64,000 nucleotides of DNA. Origin: Bacteroidota bacterium (GTDB taxonomy: Bacteria > Bacteroidota > Bacteroidia > NS11-12g > UBA955). Below, piece after piece: positions 19,385-29,279 of this stretch. Position 1 is the first letter of the stretch. Every line of letters starts with the position of its first letter. The notes beneath the pieces are model-generated. The model saw only the letters and a list, made by a program, of their open reading frames with translations, was not told where the DNA came from and searched no databases. The stretch spans positions 124,001 through 188,000 of the forward strand of contig JAMLHC010000005.1 in assembly GCA_023957335.1 (NCBI GenBank), given 5' to 3'. The position numbers were made by a program, and so were the translations under genes.

Positions 19385-19768
19385 TTACTTGTTTTTTAAT
19401 AAATCGCGTATTTCAGTTAATAATACTTCTTCGTTAGATGGGGCAGGAGGGGCAGAAGGTGCAGCCTCTTCTTTCTTTTTGAGTGAGTTAACCCCTTTAA
19501 TCATCATAAATAGCACAAAAGCAATGATGACAAAATTAATTACATTGGAAAGAAAGCTTCCATACTTCACATTTCCGAAAATTGTCAATTCTGCAATGTT
19601 TTTCAGGTTGGCTGCTTCCAATGCAGGGTTTAGGAGAAGTGGTGTGATAATGTCGTCAACCATAGAGGTAATAATTTTGCCAAAGGCACCTCCGATAATA
19701 ACAGCTACTGCTAAGTCCACGACATTGCCTCTGATGGCAAATGATTTAAATTCTTTAATGATTCCCAT
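19385..19768 (-). CDS. mscL: Large-conductance mechanosensitive channel
   Basis: 127 residues. Pentameric channel that opens on membrane stretch to release solutes after osmotic downshock. The N-terminal helix and TM1 are plain (MGIIKEFKSFAIRGN, then VVDLAVAVIIGGAFGKI), as are VNFVIIAFVLFMMIKGVN for TM2 and the charged C-terminal helix ending LLTEIRDLLKNK. Length is close to the usual 125-150. Located 8 bp after sucC and 6 bp before the DUF3078 gene. Confidence 0.96.
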   Translation of the reverse strand: MGIIKEFKSFAIRGNVVDLAVAVIIGGAFGKIITSMVDDIITPLLLNPALEAANLKNIAELTIFGNVKYGSFLSNVINFVIIAFVLFMMIKGVNSLKKKEEAAPSAPPAPSNEEVLLTEIRDLLKNK

Positions 19769-19776
19769 ATTTGTAT

Positions 19777-20991
19777 TTAGTTATTAATAAGTTTTTTCAC
19801 TAATTCGGCTGCTTCTTTCAACTGAATTGCCGAGTACACCTTCAAACCTGAATTGTCAATGATGTTTTTGGCTTCTTCTGCGTTGGTACCTTGTAATCTA
19901 ACAATGATAGGAACATTGACATTACCAAGATTTTTATAAGCCTCTACTACGCCATTCGCAACTCTGTCACAACGTACGATTCCCCCAAAAATATTGATAA
20001 GAATAGCTTTCACATTTGGGTCTTTAAGTATGATTTTAAATCCGGCTTCTACGGTTTCTGCATTAGCCGTTCCGCCCACATCAAGAAAGTTAGCAGGTTC
20101 TCCTCCGGAAAGTTTGATGATGTCCATAGTCGCCATCGCCAGACCGGCACCGTTTACCATACAGCCTACGTTTCCGTCTAATTTAACGTAGTTGAGATTG
20201 TATTTTTTTGCCTCAACCTCTGTTGGGTCTTCTTCGGATTCGTCTCTCAATGCTTCTAAGTCGGTATGTCTGTACAAAGCATTTTCATCAAGATTTACTT
20301 TGGCATCCACAGCAATAATTCTGTCATCTGATGTTTTTAATACCGGATTAATTTCAAACATGGATGAATCTGTTGCATCATAAGCTTTATATAGGGCGGT
20401 TACAAACTTAACCATCTCTTTTGCGGCTTTGTCTTGCAAGTTGAGGTTATATGCAATTTTTCTGGCTTGAAATGGTTGAAGCCCAACTGCAGGGTCGATT
20501 ATTTCCTTTTGAATTTTCTCAGGACTATTTTCAGCTACTTCTTCTATATCCATTCCGCCTTCTGTGGTATAAACAATCACGTTTTTGCCGGTCTGACGGT
20601 CGAGCAACACACTCATATAGAATTCTTTAGGGTCGCTTGGTCCGGGATAAAATACATCTTGAGCAACCAATACTTTATTAACTTTTTTGCCTGCTGCTCC
20701 TGTTTGCTTGGTAACCAATACATTTCCAAGAAGGTTGTGTGCAATTGTTTTTACATCATCTAATGATTTTGCTAATGCAACACCTCTTTGTTCTGAGCCA
20801 ACAATTTTACCTTTTCCTCTTCCTCCCGCATGGATTTGGGCTTTGACTACAAGCCATCCGCTTCCTGTTTCTTGTTGAACTTGTTTTCCTGCTTCGACTG
20901 CTTGTTCGGGGCTGTCGGCAACAACACCCTCTTGAATGGAAACTCCATAACTTTTAAGGATTTGTTTTGCCTGATATTCGTGAATATTCAT
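19777..20991 (-). CDS. sucC: Succinate-CoA ligase (ADP-forming), beta subunit
   Basis: 404 residues. ATP-grasp subunit that with SucD interconverts succinyl-CoA and succinate in the TCA cycle. Starts [17 protein letters not shown], carries the ATP-grasp HAGGRGKGK and the conserved [12 protein letters not shown], and ends with LVKKLINN. sucD is not adjacent, as in many Bacteroidota. First gene of a four-gene run with mscL, DUF3078 and yrdC; a -7 box is upstream. Confidence 0.97.
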   Translation of the reverse strand: MNIHEYQAKQILKSYGVSIQEGVVADSPEQAVEAGKQVQQETGSGWLVVKAQIHAGGRGKGKIVGSEQRGVALAKSLDDVKTIAHNLLGNVLVTKQTGAAGKKVNKVLVAQDVFYPGPSDPKEFYMSVLLDRQTGKNVIVYTTEGGMDIEEVAENSPEKIQKEIIDPAVGLQPFQARKIAYNLNLQDKAAKEMVKFVTALYKAYDATDSSMFEINPVLKTSDDRIIAVDAKVNLDENALYRHTDLEALRDESEEDPTEVEAKKYNLNYVKLDGNVGCMVNGAGLAMATMDIIKLSGGEPANFLDVGGTANAETVEAGFKIILKDPNVKAILINIFGGIVRCDRVANGVVEAYKNLGNVNVPIIVRLQGTNAEEAKNIIDNSGLKVYSAIQLKEAAELVKKLINN

Positions 20992-21030
20992 GTAATTTTA
21001 ATAATAAAAAATGTTGTTTTTTGGGTGGCG

Positions 21031-21038
21031 CAAATATA
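21031..21038 (-). promoter_or_regulatory. Bacteroidota -7 box for the sucC operon
   Basis: Read on the minus strand as TATATTTG (TAnnTTTG), 39 bp upstream of the sucC ATG. No clear -33 element. Confidence 0.4.
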
Positions 21039-21058
21039 GAAAATTTGTAACCTGTATT

Positions 21059-22141
21059 TTATGAAATTTTAAGGGTCTGATTGGGCTTAACAATTTGAAC
21101 CCAGCCATATTTGTCAGGGATTTGCATGGTTCTGATTTTGTTCAACTCAGTTTTTACTTTTTCTGCTACAAGCTCTTTACTCATGTCTAATTTGTAAATC
21201 TCATTGTCTATACCGACTAATTGAATATTAGCAACAGATACGGCTGTCCCGGTAACAAACATTTCGTCCAAAGTGCCTTCTTTATGCCAGTTGATTAAAT
21301 CGTCTATAGAAATTCTACCTTCAACAACTTCATAACCCATGTCTTTGAGCAGACGAATGACAGAATCTCTGGTAATACCGGCTAAAATACTATCCGAAAG
21401 GGCAGGGGTGTAAATAGTTTTACCTTTTCTAAGAAAAACATTAGAAGTGCCTGTCTCTTCTAAATATTTGAGTTCAACCGCATCTATCCATAGATTTTGG
21501 TCAAAACCTTTGTCTTTGGCCACTTTTGCAGGATAAAGCGATGCAGCATAGTTGCCTGCACATTTGGCTGTACCCACACCGCCTCTTACAGAACGAACAT
21601 GGTATTTGTCTATATAAACTTTGACAGGATGCGCATAATAACTTCCGGCAGGACAGCCATATATCATAAATTTATAGGTTTCGGAAACTTTGATACCCAA
21701 TGTCCAATCGGTGGCAAACATGAATGGTCGGATATATAATGAAGCACCTTCGGCTGAAGATATCCATGCGCGATCTAAATCTACCAATGCATGCACACAT
21801 TGAATAAATAATTCTTCGGGTAACTCGGGCATCGCCATTCTGTGAGCAGATTTGTTGAATCGTTTGGCGTTTTGTTCTGCTCTAAATACGGCTACCTCTC
21901 CGGTTTGGCTTTTGAATGCTTTTAATCCTTCAAAAATAGATTGTCCGTAATGTAGGGCTGATAGTCCCGGAGGGATAGAAATATCACCAAAAGGAACTAT
22001 TTCAGGGTTGCCCCATTTGCCGTCTTTGTAATCACACACGACCATGTGGTCGGTGAATAATTTTCCAAACTCAATTTTGTCAGGATTAAATTGATTTATT
22101 CTTGATTGTTTGGTTTTGTTGATGCTAATTTGAAAACTCAT
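21059..22141 (-). CDS. ilvE: Branched-chain amino acid aminotransferase (class IV PLP)
   Basis: 360 residues, the long (type II) branched-chain aminotransferase. Transfers amino groups between Leu/Ile/Val and 2-oxoglutarate. The PLP lysine is Lys193 in GVGTAKCAGNYAASL; other signatures are HYGQSIFEGLKAF, YIRPFMFATD and EETGTSNVFL. Starts at the ATG at 22141. Not linked to other ilv/leu genes in this window. Divergent from the hypothetical gene at 22181. Confidence 0.96.
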   Translation of the reverse strand: MSFQISINKTKQSRINQFNPDKIEFGKLFTDHMVVCDYKDGKWGNPEIVPFGDISIPPGLSALHYGQSIFEGLKAFKSQTGEVAVFRAEQNAKRFNKSAHRMAMPELPEELFIQCVHALVDLDRAWISSAEGASLYIRPFMFATDWTLGIKVSETYKFMIYGCPAGSYYAHPVKVYIDKYHVRSVRGGVGTAKCAGNYAASLYPAKVAKDKGFDQNLWIDAVELKYLEETGTSNVFLRKGKTIYTPALSDSILAGITRDSVIRLLKDMGYEVVEGRISIDDLINWHKEGTLDEMFVTGTAVSVANIQLVGIDNEIYKLDMSKELVAEKVKTELNKIRTMQIPDKYGWVQIVKPNQTLKIS

Positions 22142-22180
22142 TATGGCGCGAATGTAAGTCCATTTTAAAAACCTCGCAAA

Positions 22181-22678
22181 TTGAACTCACAAAATATAGA
22201 TAAAAACGCAGTAGAATCATTTACATCCTTTATGGGAGATGAATTCTTCTTAATTCAAGATATTGTACATTACGGTACTATTCCTTCCGAAGGCGGTAAT
22301 AAATACAAGTACTTGAATATTTTTGACTTCCCCGAAGATAAGGTTATACCGGATGCTTTTCGAGATAGTTTTGTTGAACTACATACAATTATTAGTAAAG
22401 GCGGACATACAATGGATATGGAGGGGATGTGTCTTATTAACCTGCACCAAGTGCAAGGAATTCGCCTACAAAATATTATTGAAAAGCTTTCGCCAAAATA
22501 TATCACATTCTGGGGTTCAGATCCACAAAAACTCGGCTTGTATATTCAACCTATGAAGGGTATGGTTTGGAACGGAATTAAAATATTGCGACTGGAAAAT
22601 CTTGAAGAAACCTTCGCAGACCCCGGACTGAAAAACAAAACCGAACAATTCTTAAAATATCTATTTGGAATTCAATGA
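22181..22678 (+). CDS. Conserved-looking hypothetical protein upstream of rdgB
   Basis: Up to 165 residues if the TTG at 22181 is used; the first internal ATG (22232) would give 148. I do not recognise the family. The protein is soluble, with no signal or membrane segment, and rich in aromatic and acidic residues (KYITFWGSDPQKLGLYI, GMVWNGIKILRLENLEE). Its stop overlaps the rdgB start (ATGA), so translation is coupled. That coupling is the only hint at a role. The start remains uncertain. Confidence 0.75.
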   Translation: MNSQNIDKNAVESFTSFMGDEFFLIQDIVHYGTIPSEGGNKYKYLNIFDFPEDKVIPDAFRDSFVELHTIISKGGHTMDMEGMCLINLHQVQGIRLQNIIEKLSPKYITFWGSDPQKLGLYIQPMKGMVWNGIKILRLENLEETFADPGLKNKTEQFLKYLFGIQ

Positions 22679-23253
22679 GCTTGATTTTTGCAACAGGCAA
22701 TGCGCATAAGTTGGAAGAAGCATCTACCATCTTGAATTTGGATATTATTCCTGCATCAAAGGATTTATTAAAAAGTACTCCGCCCGAAAGTGGTTCTACG
22801 TTTGAAGAAAATGCTCTTATCAAAGCAAAATATATTTTTGAGATGACGGGAGTGCCTTGTTTTGCTGAAGATAGCGGGCTCTGTGTGACAGCATTGAATG
22901 GTGCACCGGGTATCTTTTCTGCGCGATTTGCAGGCGAAAATGCAAACGATCAACTAAACAATCTGTTGTTGTTGAAGAAACTTGCCGGACAACATGACCG
23001 TCAAGCATTTTTCTGTGCAACCATTTGTTATATGGACACCCAAGGATATCATTTTTTTGAAGGAAGTGTAAATGGTCAAATTGCGCATGAACTTTATGGA
23101 AATTCCGGTTTTGGCTACGACCCGCTCTTTATTCCTCTTGGTTATACTCAAACATTTGCCGAACTCGGCTTGGAAATAAAAAACTGTATCAGTCATAGAA
23201 AAAGAGCTTTGCTAAAACTGAAAGAATTTTTGGATAAAAAAAATCATTCATAA
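22675..23253 (+). CDS. rdgB: Non-canonical purine NTP pyrophosphatase (RdgB/HAM1)
   Basis: 192 residues. Hydrolyses (d)ITP and XTP to monophosphates, cleaning the nucleotide pool. Signatures: LIFATGNAHKLEEA at the N-terminus, TFEENALIKAKYIFEMTGVP, CFAEDSGLCVTALNGAPGIF, and GNSGFGYDPLFIP followed by SHRKRALLKL. The start codon overlaps the upstream stop by 4 bp (ATGA). Length is usual for the family. Confidence 0.96.
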   Translation: MSLIFATGNAHKLEEASTILNLDIIPASKDLLKSTPPESGSTFEENALIKAKYIFEMTGVPCFAEDSGLCVTALNGAPGIFSARFAGENANDQLNNLLLLKKLAGQHDRQAFFCATICYMDTQGYHFFEGSVNGQIAHELYGNSGFGYDPLFIPLGYTQTFAELGLEIKNCISHRKRALLKLKEFLDKKNHS

Positions 23254-23273
23254 TGTCACATTCCCATTTATCA

Positions 23274-23281
23274 TAGTTTTG
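23274..23281 (+). promoter_or_regulatory. Bacteroidota -7 box for the QueA-like gene
   Basis: TAGTTTTG (TAnnTTTG) ends 7 bp before the TTG start at 23289, supporting that unusual start codon. Confidence 0.42.
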
Positions 23282-23288
23282 CAGCGGT

Positions 23289-24488
23289 TTGACTAATCCA
23301 CTTTTATCTCTGAAACCTCAGTCGCTTTCTGAATTTGATTATGAACTTCCCGATAGTCGTATTGCCAAATTTCCATTGAGTAAACGCGATTCATCGAAAT
23401 TATTGTTTTATAATAAAGGAGAGATTTTACATTCTTCTTTTGCCGACATTGTCAATGTGATACCTTCACACGCAGCCTTGCTTTTTAATAAATCCAAGGT
23501 GGTGCCTGCTCGCTTAGAATTTTTAAAAGAATCCGGCACAAGAATAGAAGTTTTCTTACTTGAACCTTATGAATCCGAATATAGCAGTACGTTTAGTAGC
23601 AAGGGAGAGGTGCAATTTAAAACCCTTGTAGGAAATAAGAAGCGTTGGAAAGAAGGTCAAGTCTTGACAAATAATGCAGGAAAGTTTGTGTTAAATGCAA
23701 ATTGGATTAATAGAGAAGGGAATATTGTAAATCTGTCATGGAATAATGAATATTCATTTTCAGAAGTTTTAGACAGTATAGGTAAATTACCCCTACCTCC
23801 TTATTTGAACCGAGACCCGATAAAATCAGATTATACAACATATCAAACGGTATTTGCCGAAGAAGTAGGTGCAGTGGCTGCACCCACAGCAGCTTTGCAT
23901 TTTGAAAAACGCGAGTTGAATTTGCTGCAACAAAAAGGAATATCAACACATAAAATGACCTTACATGTTTCTGCCGGTACTTTTTTACCCGTTACTGTTG
24001 AAAATGTGTTAGAACATCCGATGCACAACGAAATCTTTTATTATGACAAACAGGATGTGCATTATTTATTTGAAACTGACTTTCTTATTCCTGTGGGTAC
24101 AACTTCTCTTAGAATGGCAGAAAGTCTTTATTGGATGGGACTTGCACTATTGCACAATAAGGATGTGTCTTTTAGCTTAGATAAGTTATTTCCCTATCAG
24201 TCGCAATTTGAATGTGTGGACAAGAATGAAGTTAAAAATGCACTGCTAAGTTATTTGGACTCTCATCCAAACCAACGAATCAAAGCATCTACACGTCTGA
24301 TGATTATTCCGGGGTACAAACCGCAACTGTGCAAGGGTTTGATTACTAATTTTCATCAACCTTGTTCTACTCTGGTCATGTTGGTGGCTTCCTTGATTGG
24401 TAATGATTGGCATAAAGTTTACCAAAGTGCTTTAGAGAATGATTATCGGTTTTTAAGTTATGGCGACAGTAGTTTGCTGATTTGGTAA
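23289..24488 (+). CDS. QueA-family paralog (S-adenosylmethionine:tRNA ribosyltransferase-isomerase-like)
   Basis: 399 residues from a TTG codon. Clearly homologous to QueA: FDYELPDSRIAKFPLSKRD at the N-terminus, VGAVAAPTAALHFEKRELN in place of the canonical [28 protein letters not shown], and TNFHQPCSTLVMLVASLIGN near the C-terminus. It is about 50 residues longer than the true QueA encoded 2 kb away and diverges at the substrate signature (AAPTAA for APPTAG). Likely a lineage-specific paralog of changed function; no ancillary queuosine gene is adjacent. Converges on the ABC permease gene. Confidence 0.82.
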   Translation: MTNPLLSLKPQSLSEFDYELPDSRIAKFPLSKRDSSKLLFYNKGEILHSSFADIVNVIPSHAALLFNKSKVVPARLEFLKESGTRIEVFLLEPYESEYSSTFSSKGEVQFKTLVGNKKRWKEGQVLTNNAGKFVLNANWINREGNIVNLSWNNEYSFSEVLDSIGKLPLPPYLNRDPIKSDYTTYQTVFAEEVGAVAAPTAALHFEKRELNLLQQKGISTHKMTLHVSAGTFLPVTVENVLEHPMHNEIFYYDKQDVHYLFETDFLIPVGTTSLRMAESLYWMGLALLHNKDVSFSLDKLFPYQSQFECVDKNEVKNALLSYLDSHPNQRIKASTRLMIIPGYKPQLCKGLITNFHQPCSTLVMLVASLIGNDWHKVYQSALENDYRFLSYGDSSLLIW

Positions 24489-24501
24489 TACTGTAAAACT
24501 C

Positions 24502-25767
24502 TTATTCATATCTAAGTGCGTCAATCGGATTAAGTTTGGCAGCTTTGCGTGCGGGGTAAATTCCTGCTACCAGCCCAACTAAAATACAAATAGTCAAAGC
24601 TACAAGTATCCATCCCCAAGGTACAATGAACCCTGTTGACATCATCATTCCCACAATATTTCCTATTCCAATTCCCAAGATAATTCCTACTACACCTCCG
24701 ATGATGCAAATGACGATAGCTTCTGTGAGGAATTGAGCCAAAATTTCTTTGGGGCGAGCACCAATTGCTATACGAGTACCAATTTCACGGGTTCGTTCAG
24801 ACACAGAAACCAACATGATGTTCATGAGTCCTATGGCAGCCCCCACCAATGTAATAAATGAAATAATAGTGGCAGATAGAGTCAAAGCTTTTAGGTTTTG
24901 CAAAAGACTTTCGGTGGCTGAATTGCTTTTAGAAACTTCAAAGTTATCCGCTTCTTCGGGATGGAGCTTTCTAATTTGTCGTAGTGTGATTTTGGCTTCA
25001 TCCATAGCAAAATCTATTAATTCTCCTTTGGTTACCCCAACCAGTATTACAAAATTGGTTGCATTACTCAAATAGAGCGAGCGTGCACGATTGATTGGAA
25101 TATACATAACCCGGTCTTCACCGCCAAATCCCATACTGCCACCCTTTTTTTCAAGTACGCCAATGACCTTGTATTTGACCCCATTATAACTAATGTTGCT
25201 ATCTATTGCATTTGCGTTTGGAAAAAGCCCTGCGGCAATATCAAATCCTATGATTGCAACCGGGCTGCCCGCTTCTGCTTCAAAGGGAGAAATGTTTCTG
25301 CCTTTGTATATGTCAGAAGCTGAAAGCCTTAGATAACCTTCGTCTATTGCCAATATTCGATTGTTGGGGTTGGTTTGTGCAAAATTAGATTTGAGAATAC
25401 CTTGCATATCAATAAAGGCTGAAACAGCAATGGTAGCGGGGAAGTTGTATTCTTCTTTAAACTCTTGTGTTTGTTCATATTTAATGGTTTCATATTGGGT
25501 TACTTTATGAGCGCCCATAATTGCCATCTTTCCGCTTCTGTCTCTTATGCTGAAAGTGTTTGCGCCCATGCGAGAAAAGTTTTTGTTGATTGCTACTTCC
25601 AATCCTTCAATAGCAGTCAACATTCCTACAAGAGCCGTAATTCCAATGGCAATGATAGCAACCGTAATAATGGTTCTTAATAAAGTTCCTTTAATAGAGT
25701 TGACAGCAATTTTTATGTTTTCGCCTAAGCTCAATCTGAGTTCAAAAGTAGTGTAAATTTGCCTCAT
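24502..25767 (-). CDS. MacB/FtsX-type ABC transporter permease
   Basis: 421 residues from the ATG at 25765-25767; the frame stays open to 25800 but that would run into lipB. One N-terminal membrane helix ([19 protein letters not shown]), a periplasmic core domain of about 220 residues (MacB_PCD type, containing [19 protein letters not shown]), then three C-terminal helices of the FtsX domain, with [17 protein letters not shown] before the second. Such permeases export lipoproteins, peptides or antibiotics, or signal through mechanotransmission. No ATPase or membrane-fusion gene is adjacent. Its start codon overlaps that of lipB. Confidence 0.9.
   Translation of the reverse strand: MRQIYTTFELRLSLGENIKIAVNSIKGTLLRTIITVAIIAIGITALVGMLTAIEGLEVAINKNFSRMGANTFSIRDRSGKMAIMGAHKVTQYETIKYEQTQEFKEEYNFPATIAVSAFIDMQGILKSNFAQTNPNNRILAIDEGYLRLSASDIYKGRNISPFEAEAGSPVAIIGFDIAAGLFPNANAIDSNISYNGVKYKVIGVLEKKGGSMGFGGEDRVMYIPINRARSLYLSNATNFVILVGVTKGELIDFAMDEAKITLRQIRKLHPEEADNFEVSKSNSATESLLQNLKALTLSATIISFITLVGAAIGLMNIMLVSVSERTREIGTRIAIGARPKEILAQFLTEAIVICIIGGVVGIILGIGIGNIVGMMMSTGFIVPWGWILVALTICILVGLVAGIYPARKAAKLNPIDALRYE
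25754..25761 (+). promoter_or_regulatory. Bacteroidota -7 box for lipB
   Basis: TAAATTTG (TAnnTTTG) ends 4 bp before the lipB ATG and lies inside the 5' coding end of the divergent permease gene. No clear -33 TTTG. Confidence 0.42.
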
Positions 25768-26428
25768 GAATGTTTTTGAATTTGAGGACTGGAGTATCAT
25801 AGAATATGGAAAAGCACGTCAGAAGCAACTGGAAAGATTTCAGAAAAACTTAGCAGACAAAATAGCAGGAAAGCCCATGAGGTCTTGTTTGATTTTTTGT
25901 GAACATGAACCTGTCATTACCTTTGGCAAAAGCGCCAACAAAGACAATATGCTTTTTAATGTTGAATGGCTCACAAAACAAGGAGTTTCAGTGTATGATA
26001 CCGAAAGAGGGGGAGATGTTACTTTCCATGGACCTGAACAATTAGTGGCATATCCCCATTTTGATATTGAAACTATGGGCAAAGGAGTCAGAGATTATAT
26101 TGACTCAATCGAAGAAGTAATCATTCAAACCATTGCGCACTATGGCATTCAAGGCGAACGTACCAAGGGTTACACCGGAGTCTGGCTTGATGTGGGAACA
26201 TCCAAAGAAAGAAAAATTGCCGCCATAGGAGTCAAATGCAGTCGGGGTGTAACCATGCATGGATTAGCACTCAATGTCAATACAGACTTACACTTTTTCA
26301 ATTACATTATTCCATGTGGAATAGAAGGGAAAGGGGTAACTTCAATTGAAAAAGAAGTGTCTCGTAAAATACCAATGGATGAAGTCAAGGCAATTATGCG
26401 GCAGAAATTTGAAGAAGTTTTTGCTTAG
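25766..26428 (+). CDS. lipB: Lipoyl(octanoyl) transferase
   Basis: 220 residues. Moves octanoyl groups from acyl carrier protein to lipoyl domains such as those of pyruvate dehydrogenase. The catalytic dyad is visible as Lys150 (ERKIAAIG) and Cys184 (IIPCGI), 34 residues apart as in known LipB proteins. [17 protein letters not shown] (81-97) and [12 protein letters not shown] are the other signatures. Ends 1 bp from the queA stop (convergent). The only ATG available overlaps the start of the divergent permease gene. Confidence 0.96.
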   Translation: MNVFEFEDWSIIEYGKARQKQLERFQKNLADKIAGKPMRSCLIFCEHEPVITFGKSANKDNMLFNVEWLTKQGVSVYDTERGGDVTFHGPEQLVAYPHFDIETMGKGVRDYIDSIEEVIIQTIAHYGIQGERTKGYTGVWLDVGTSKERKIAAIGVKCSRGVTMHGLALNVNTDLHFFNYIIPCGIEGKGVTSIEKEVSRKIPMDEVKAIMRQKFEEVFA

Positions 26429-26429
26429 C

Positions 26430-27476
26430 TTATAAAATCAGCATCGCATCACCGTAGCAAAGAAAACTATAGTCTTTTGCGAGTGCCTCCTTGTAAGCCT
26501 TCATCATAAAATCATAACCTGCAAAAGAAGCTACCAGCATTAGGTTTGTGGTGCGTGGTCCATGGAAATTAGTAATAAAAGCATTTGCATTTGAGAAATC
26601 GTAAGGAGGAGAAATAAACTTCCCTGTCCATCCGGAAGTGGGATTTAATGTTTTAGAAGATGAAACGGAGCTTTCTAATGCCCTCATAACACTAGAACCA
26701 ACAGCAAATACACGCTTGCCGTTTTCCATAGTTGAGTTCACTAAAGAGGCAATTTCAGGACTAATCGTAAAGTTTTCAGAATCCATTTTGTGTTTGGTCA
26801 AATCTTCCACTTCTACTTCTCTGGATGCTCCCATACCAAGATGAAGTGTCATTTTGCCGATTTTTACACCTTTGATATCCATACGTATTAATAACTCGCG
26901 GCTAAAATGTAATCCGGCAGTGGGAGGAGCAATAGCACCTTCATTTTCTGCAAAGATGGTTTGATATCTTTCAATATCAATGGGTTCTGCAGGACGGTTC
27001 AAGTATTGTGGAATAGGTGTTAAGCCAATTCTTTTGACAACTGAAATAAATTCTTCATTGTTTCCGTCAAAAATAAAACGGATGGTTCTTCCACGAGAGG
27101 TTGTGTTGTCAATAACCTCAGCTACCAAGTCGTCATCGCCAAAGTACAATTTATTTCCAACTCTGATTTTTCTTGCAGGTTCTACTAAAACATCCCAATA
27201 TTTCAGTTCGGGGTTAAGTTCCCTTAAAAGAAAAATCTCAATCATAGCACCTGTTTTTTCCTTGTTACCGTGCAGATGTGCCGGAAATACTTTGGTGTCA
27301 TTCAAAATAAGAGCATCTCCTTCATTGGCATAATTTAAAATGTCTTTGAATTGCTTGTGTTCAATGGTTTGAGTACGCCTATCCAATATCATCAGCTTGC
27401 ATTCATCGCGATGCTCATTAGGGTATTTAGCAATTTTATTCTCAGGTAAATCAAATCTAAAATGTGATAATTTCAT
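26430..27476 (-). CDS. queA: S-adenosylmethionine:tRNA ribosyltransferase-isomerase
   Basis: 348 residues from the ATG at 27476, giving the standard [19 protein letters not shown] beginning; a frame extending to 27515 is open but adds a non-homologous leader. Converts preQ1 in tRNA to epoxyqueuosine using the ribosyl part of SAM. Canonical signatures present: [49 protein letters not shown] and [20 protein letters not shown]. This is the true QueA of the window, compared with the divergent paralog at 23289-24488. Confidence 0.95.
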   Translation of the reverse strand: MKLSHFRFDLPENKIAKYPNEHRDECKLMILDRRTQTIEHKQFKDILNYANEGDALILNDTKVFPAHLHGNKEKTGAMIEIFLLRELNPELKYWDVLVEPARKIRVGNKLYFGDDDLVAEVIDNTTSRGRTIRFIFDGNNEEFISVVKRIGLTPIPQYLNRPAEPIDIERYQTIFAENEGAIAPPTAGLHFSRELLIRMDIKGVKIGKMTLHLGMGASREVEVEDLTKHKMDSENFTISPEIASLVNSTMENGKRVFAVGSSVMRALESSVSSSKTLNPTSGWTGKFISPPYDFSNANAFITNFHGPRTTNLMLVASFAGYDFMMKAYKEALAKDYSFLCYGDAMLIL

Positions 27477-27615
27477 GTTATTTTGAAATGAAGGGGTATT
27501 TTTTAAGACCTGCAAAAGTATTATTTTTTTGCTGATATAACGACTTCAATTTTTTATCCGATGCTTTCGTCCAATAACACACGAATATCAGGCGAAAATA
27601 CAAAAGTAAAAGAAG

Positions 27616-27623
27616 TATATTTG
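27616..27623 (+). promoter_or_regulatory. Bacteroidota -7 box for lepB
   Basis: TATATTTG (TAnnTTTG), 26 bp upstream of the lepB ATG. Confidence 0.42.
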
Positions 27624-27649
27624 TCGCCAAACAAAATAAAACCGTATAA

Positions 27650-29191
27650 ATGGACGCAGTTGGGTTGGATAAATTACTTGGATGGTTAATTACCTTGTTG
27701 GTTATTAATAAAGTTGGACTTTTTCTTCTTTTTCGTAAAGCCGGATTTCATAATGCGTGGCAAGCATTGATTCCGTTTTGGAATTGGTTTGTTTTAGCAA
27801 AGATTGTTGGCAGAGCTTGGTGGTATGGATTGCTGATTCAAATTCCCATTGTGGGTGTTATTGTTTGGTACACCTTAAGTATTGATTGTATTAAGAGTTT
27901 TGGAAGATTTCGTTTTTGGGAAAGTGTTTTAGCACTTATAGCGCAGCCATTCTATTTTCTTTTTATAGGTCTAAAGAAAGATGTGGTATACCTCGGAGCT
28001 TCTCACAGTGTAGAGTTTAATAAAAAGTATGCAGTTATCAAAAGAACAGGGATGCGTGAGTGGGCTGATGCTATTTTGTTTGCCGTGGTTGTAGCGTATG
28101 TTATTCGAACTTTTTTTATAGAGGCGTTCAAAATTCCTACACCTTCTATGGAAAAAACTTTGCGTGTCGGTGATTTCTTGTTTGTAAGTAAAGTGCACTA
28201 TGGGGTACGTTTTCCCATGACACCATTGGCTATTCCCTTTGCACATCAGGATATAGCCGGAATTAAAGCGTATAGTGAAATTTTACAGCTGCCGTACATG
28301 CGATTACCTGCTTTGGAGAGAATTAAACGTGGAAATATTGTAGTATTTAACTATCCCAACGAACCTGATAGACCGGTAGATAAAAAGACACATTATATTA
28401 AAAGATGTGTTGGCTTGCCGGGAGATTCTCTTCAAGTTAAAAATGGTTTTGTTTATACCAATGGAAAACTCACAGACGACACAAGTAAACTTCAATTTCA
28501 GTACTTGGTTACATTTAAAAAATATGAATTGACGGATGATGTTTTATTTGATGAATTGGATCTATATGATTATATTCGACATGCGGATATAGCTTCATAT
28601 CTCCAAAGTGGCAGTGGATTTTCTTCAGACCCTTTAGTTTATGAAATGCCGTTAGACCATCAAAAATTAGAAAAGGTCAAGAAATTTGTTGATCTGAAGT
28701 CTGTTCATAGAATTTCTTATGATAGTGCTTCTGCTCATGGCAGGGATGTGTATCCGCATAATCCATTGCTATTTCATTGGAGTGTAGACAATTACGGACC
28801 CATTTATATACCTAAAAAAGACGATGAGATTGTGATGAATGACAGTAGTTATTGGTTGTATGGCAAAATAATCAGAGATTATGAAGACAACCCGTCATTA
28901 ACACTAAAGCAGGGTAAGGTATATATTGATGGAAATCTTGTATCAAAATATAAATTTAAAATGAACTATTATTGGATGATGGGGGACAACCGGCACAATT
29001 CTGCAGATTCTCGTTCTTGGGGCTTTGTACCTGAAAATCACATTGTAGGGAAGCCATTGTTTATTTTCTTTAGCATGAAATATAGTCGCAAGTTTGACCC
29101 TGATAAAACAAATAGGACAGGAGCCATTGAATTTACAGATGAGTTTCAACGCATCCGATTTAATAGGATGTTTCGTCAAGCGTCTCAATAA
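27650..29191 (+). CDS. lepB: Signal peptidase I with N-terminal DUF5684-like membrane domain
   Basis: 513 residues, about 190 longer than E. coli LepB. Residues 8-110 form a hydrophobic multi-helix part (AGFHNAWQALIPFWNWFVLAK), resembling the DUF5684 domain often fused to Bacteroidota LepB. A further helix (about 138-158) anchors the protease. Catalytic Ser166 lies in KIPTPSMEKTLRVGD and Lys251 in HYIKRCVGLPGDS; the box E-like MMGDNRHNSADSRSWG is near the C-terminus. Cleaves signal peptides of exported proteins, so it is needed for the secreted cargo at 40-56 kb. The large insertion between the catalytic Lys region and the final box is usual in this phylum. Confidence 0.95.
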   Translation: MDAVGLDKLLGWLITLLVINKVGLFLLFRKAGFHNAWQALIPFWNWFVLAKIVGRAWWYGLLIQIPIVGVIVWYTLSIDCIKSFGRFRFWESVLALIAQPFYFLFIGLKKDVVYLGASHSVEFNKKYAVIKRTGMREWADAILFAVVVAYVIRTFFIEAFKIPTPSMEKTLRVGDFLFVSKVHYGVRFPMTPLAIPFAHQDIAGIKAYSEILQLPYMRLPALERIKRGNIVVFNYPNEPDRPVDKKTHYIKRCVGLPGDSLQVKNGFVYTNGKLTDDTSKLQFQYLVTFKKYELTDDVLFDELDLYDYIRHADIASYLQSGSGFSSDPLVYEMPLDHQKLEKVKKFVDLKSVHRISYDSASAHGRDVYPHNPLLFHWSVDNYGPIYIPKKDDEIVMNDSSYWLYGKIIRDYEDNPSLTLKQGKVYIDGNLVSKYKFKMNYYWMMGDNRHNSADSRSWGFVPENHIVGKPLFIFFSMKYSRKFDPDKTNRTGAIEFTDEFQRIRFNRMFRQASQ

Positions 29192-29244
29192 CGAATTTCC
29201 ACCTTAGTTGGACTTATATTACAACCTTAAATGAATCAATTAAT

Positions 29245-29252
29245 TACCTTTG
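29245..29252 (+). promoter_or_regulatory. Bacteroidota -7 box for the TlpA-like gene
   Basis: TACCTTTG (TAnnTTTG). An alternative TTG start at 29250 falls inside this box, which supports the ATG at 29280 instead. Confidence 0.45.
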
Positions 29253-29279
29253 AAATCAAATAAAGAACCATATTTTTTT

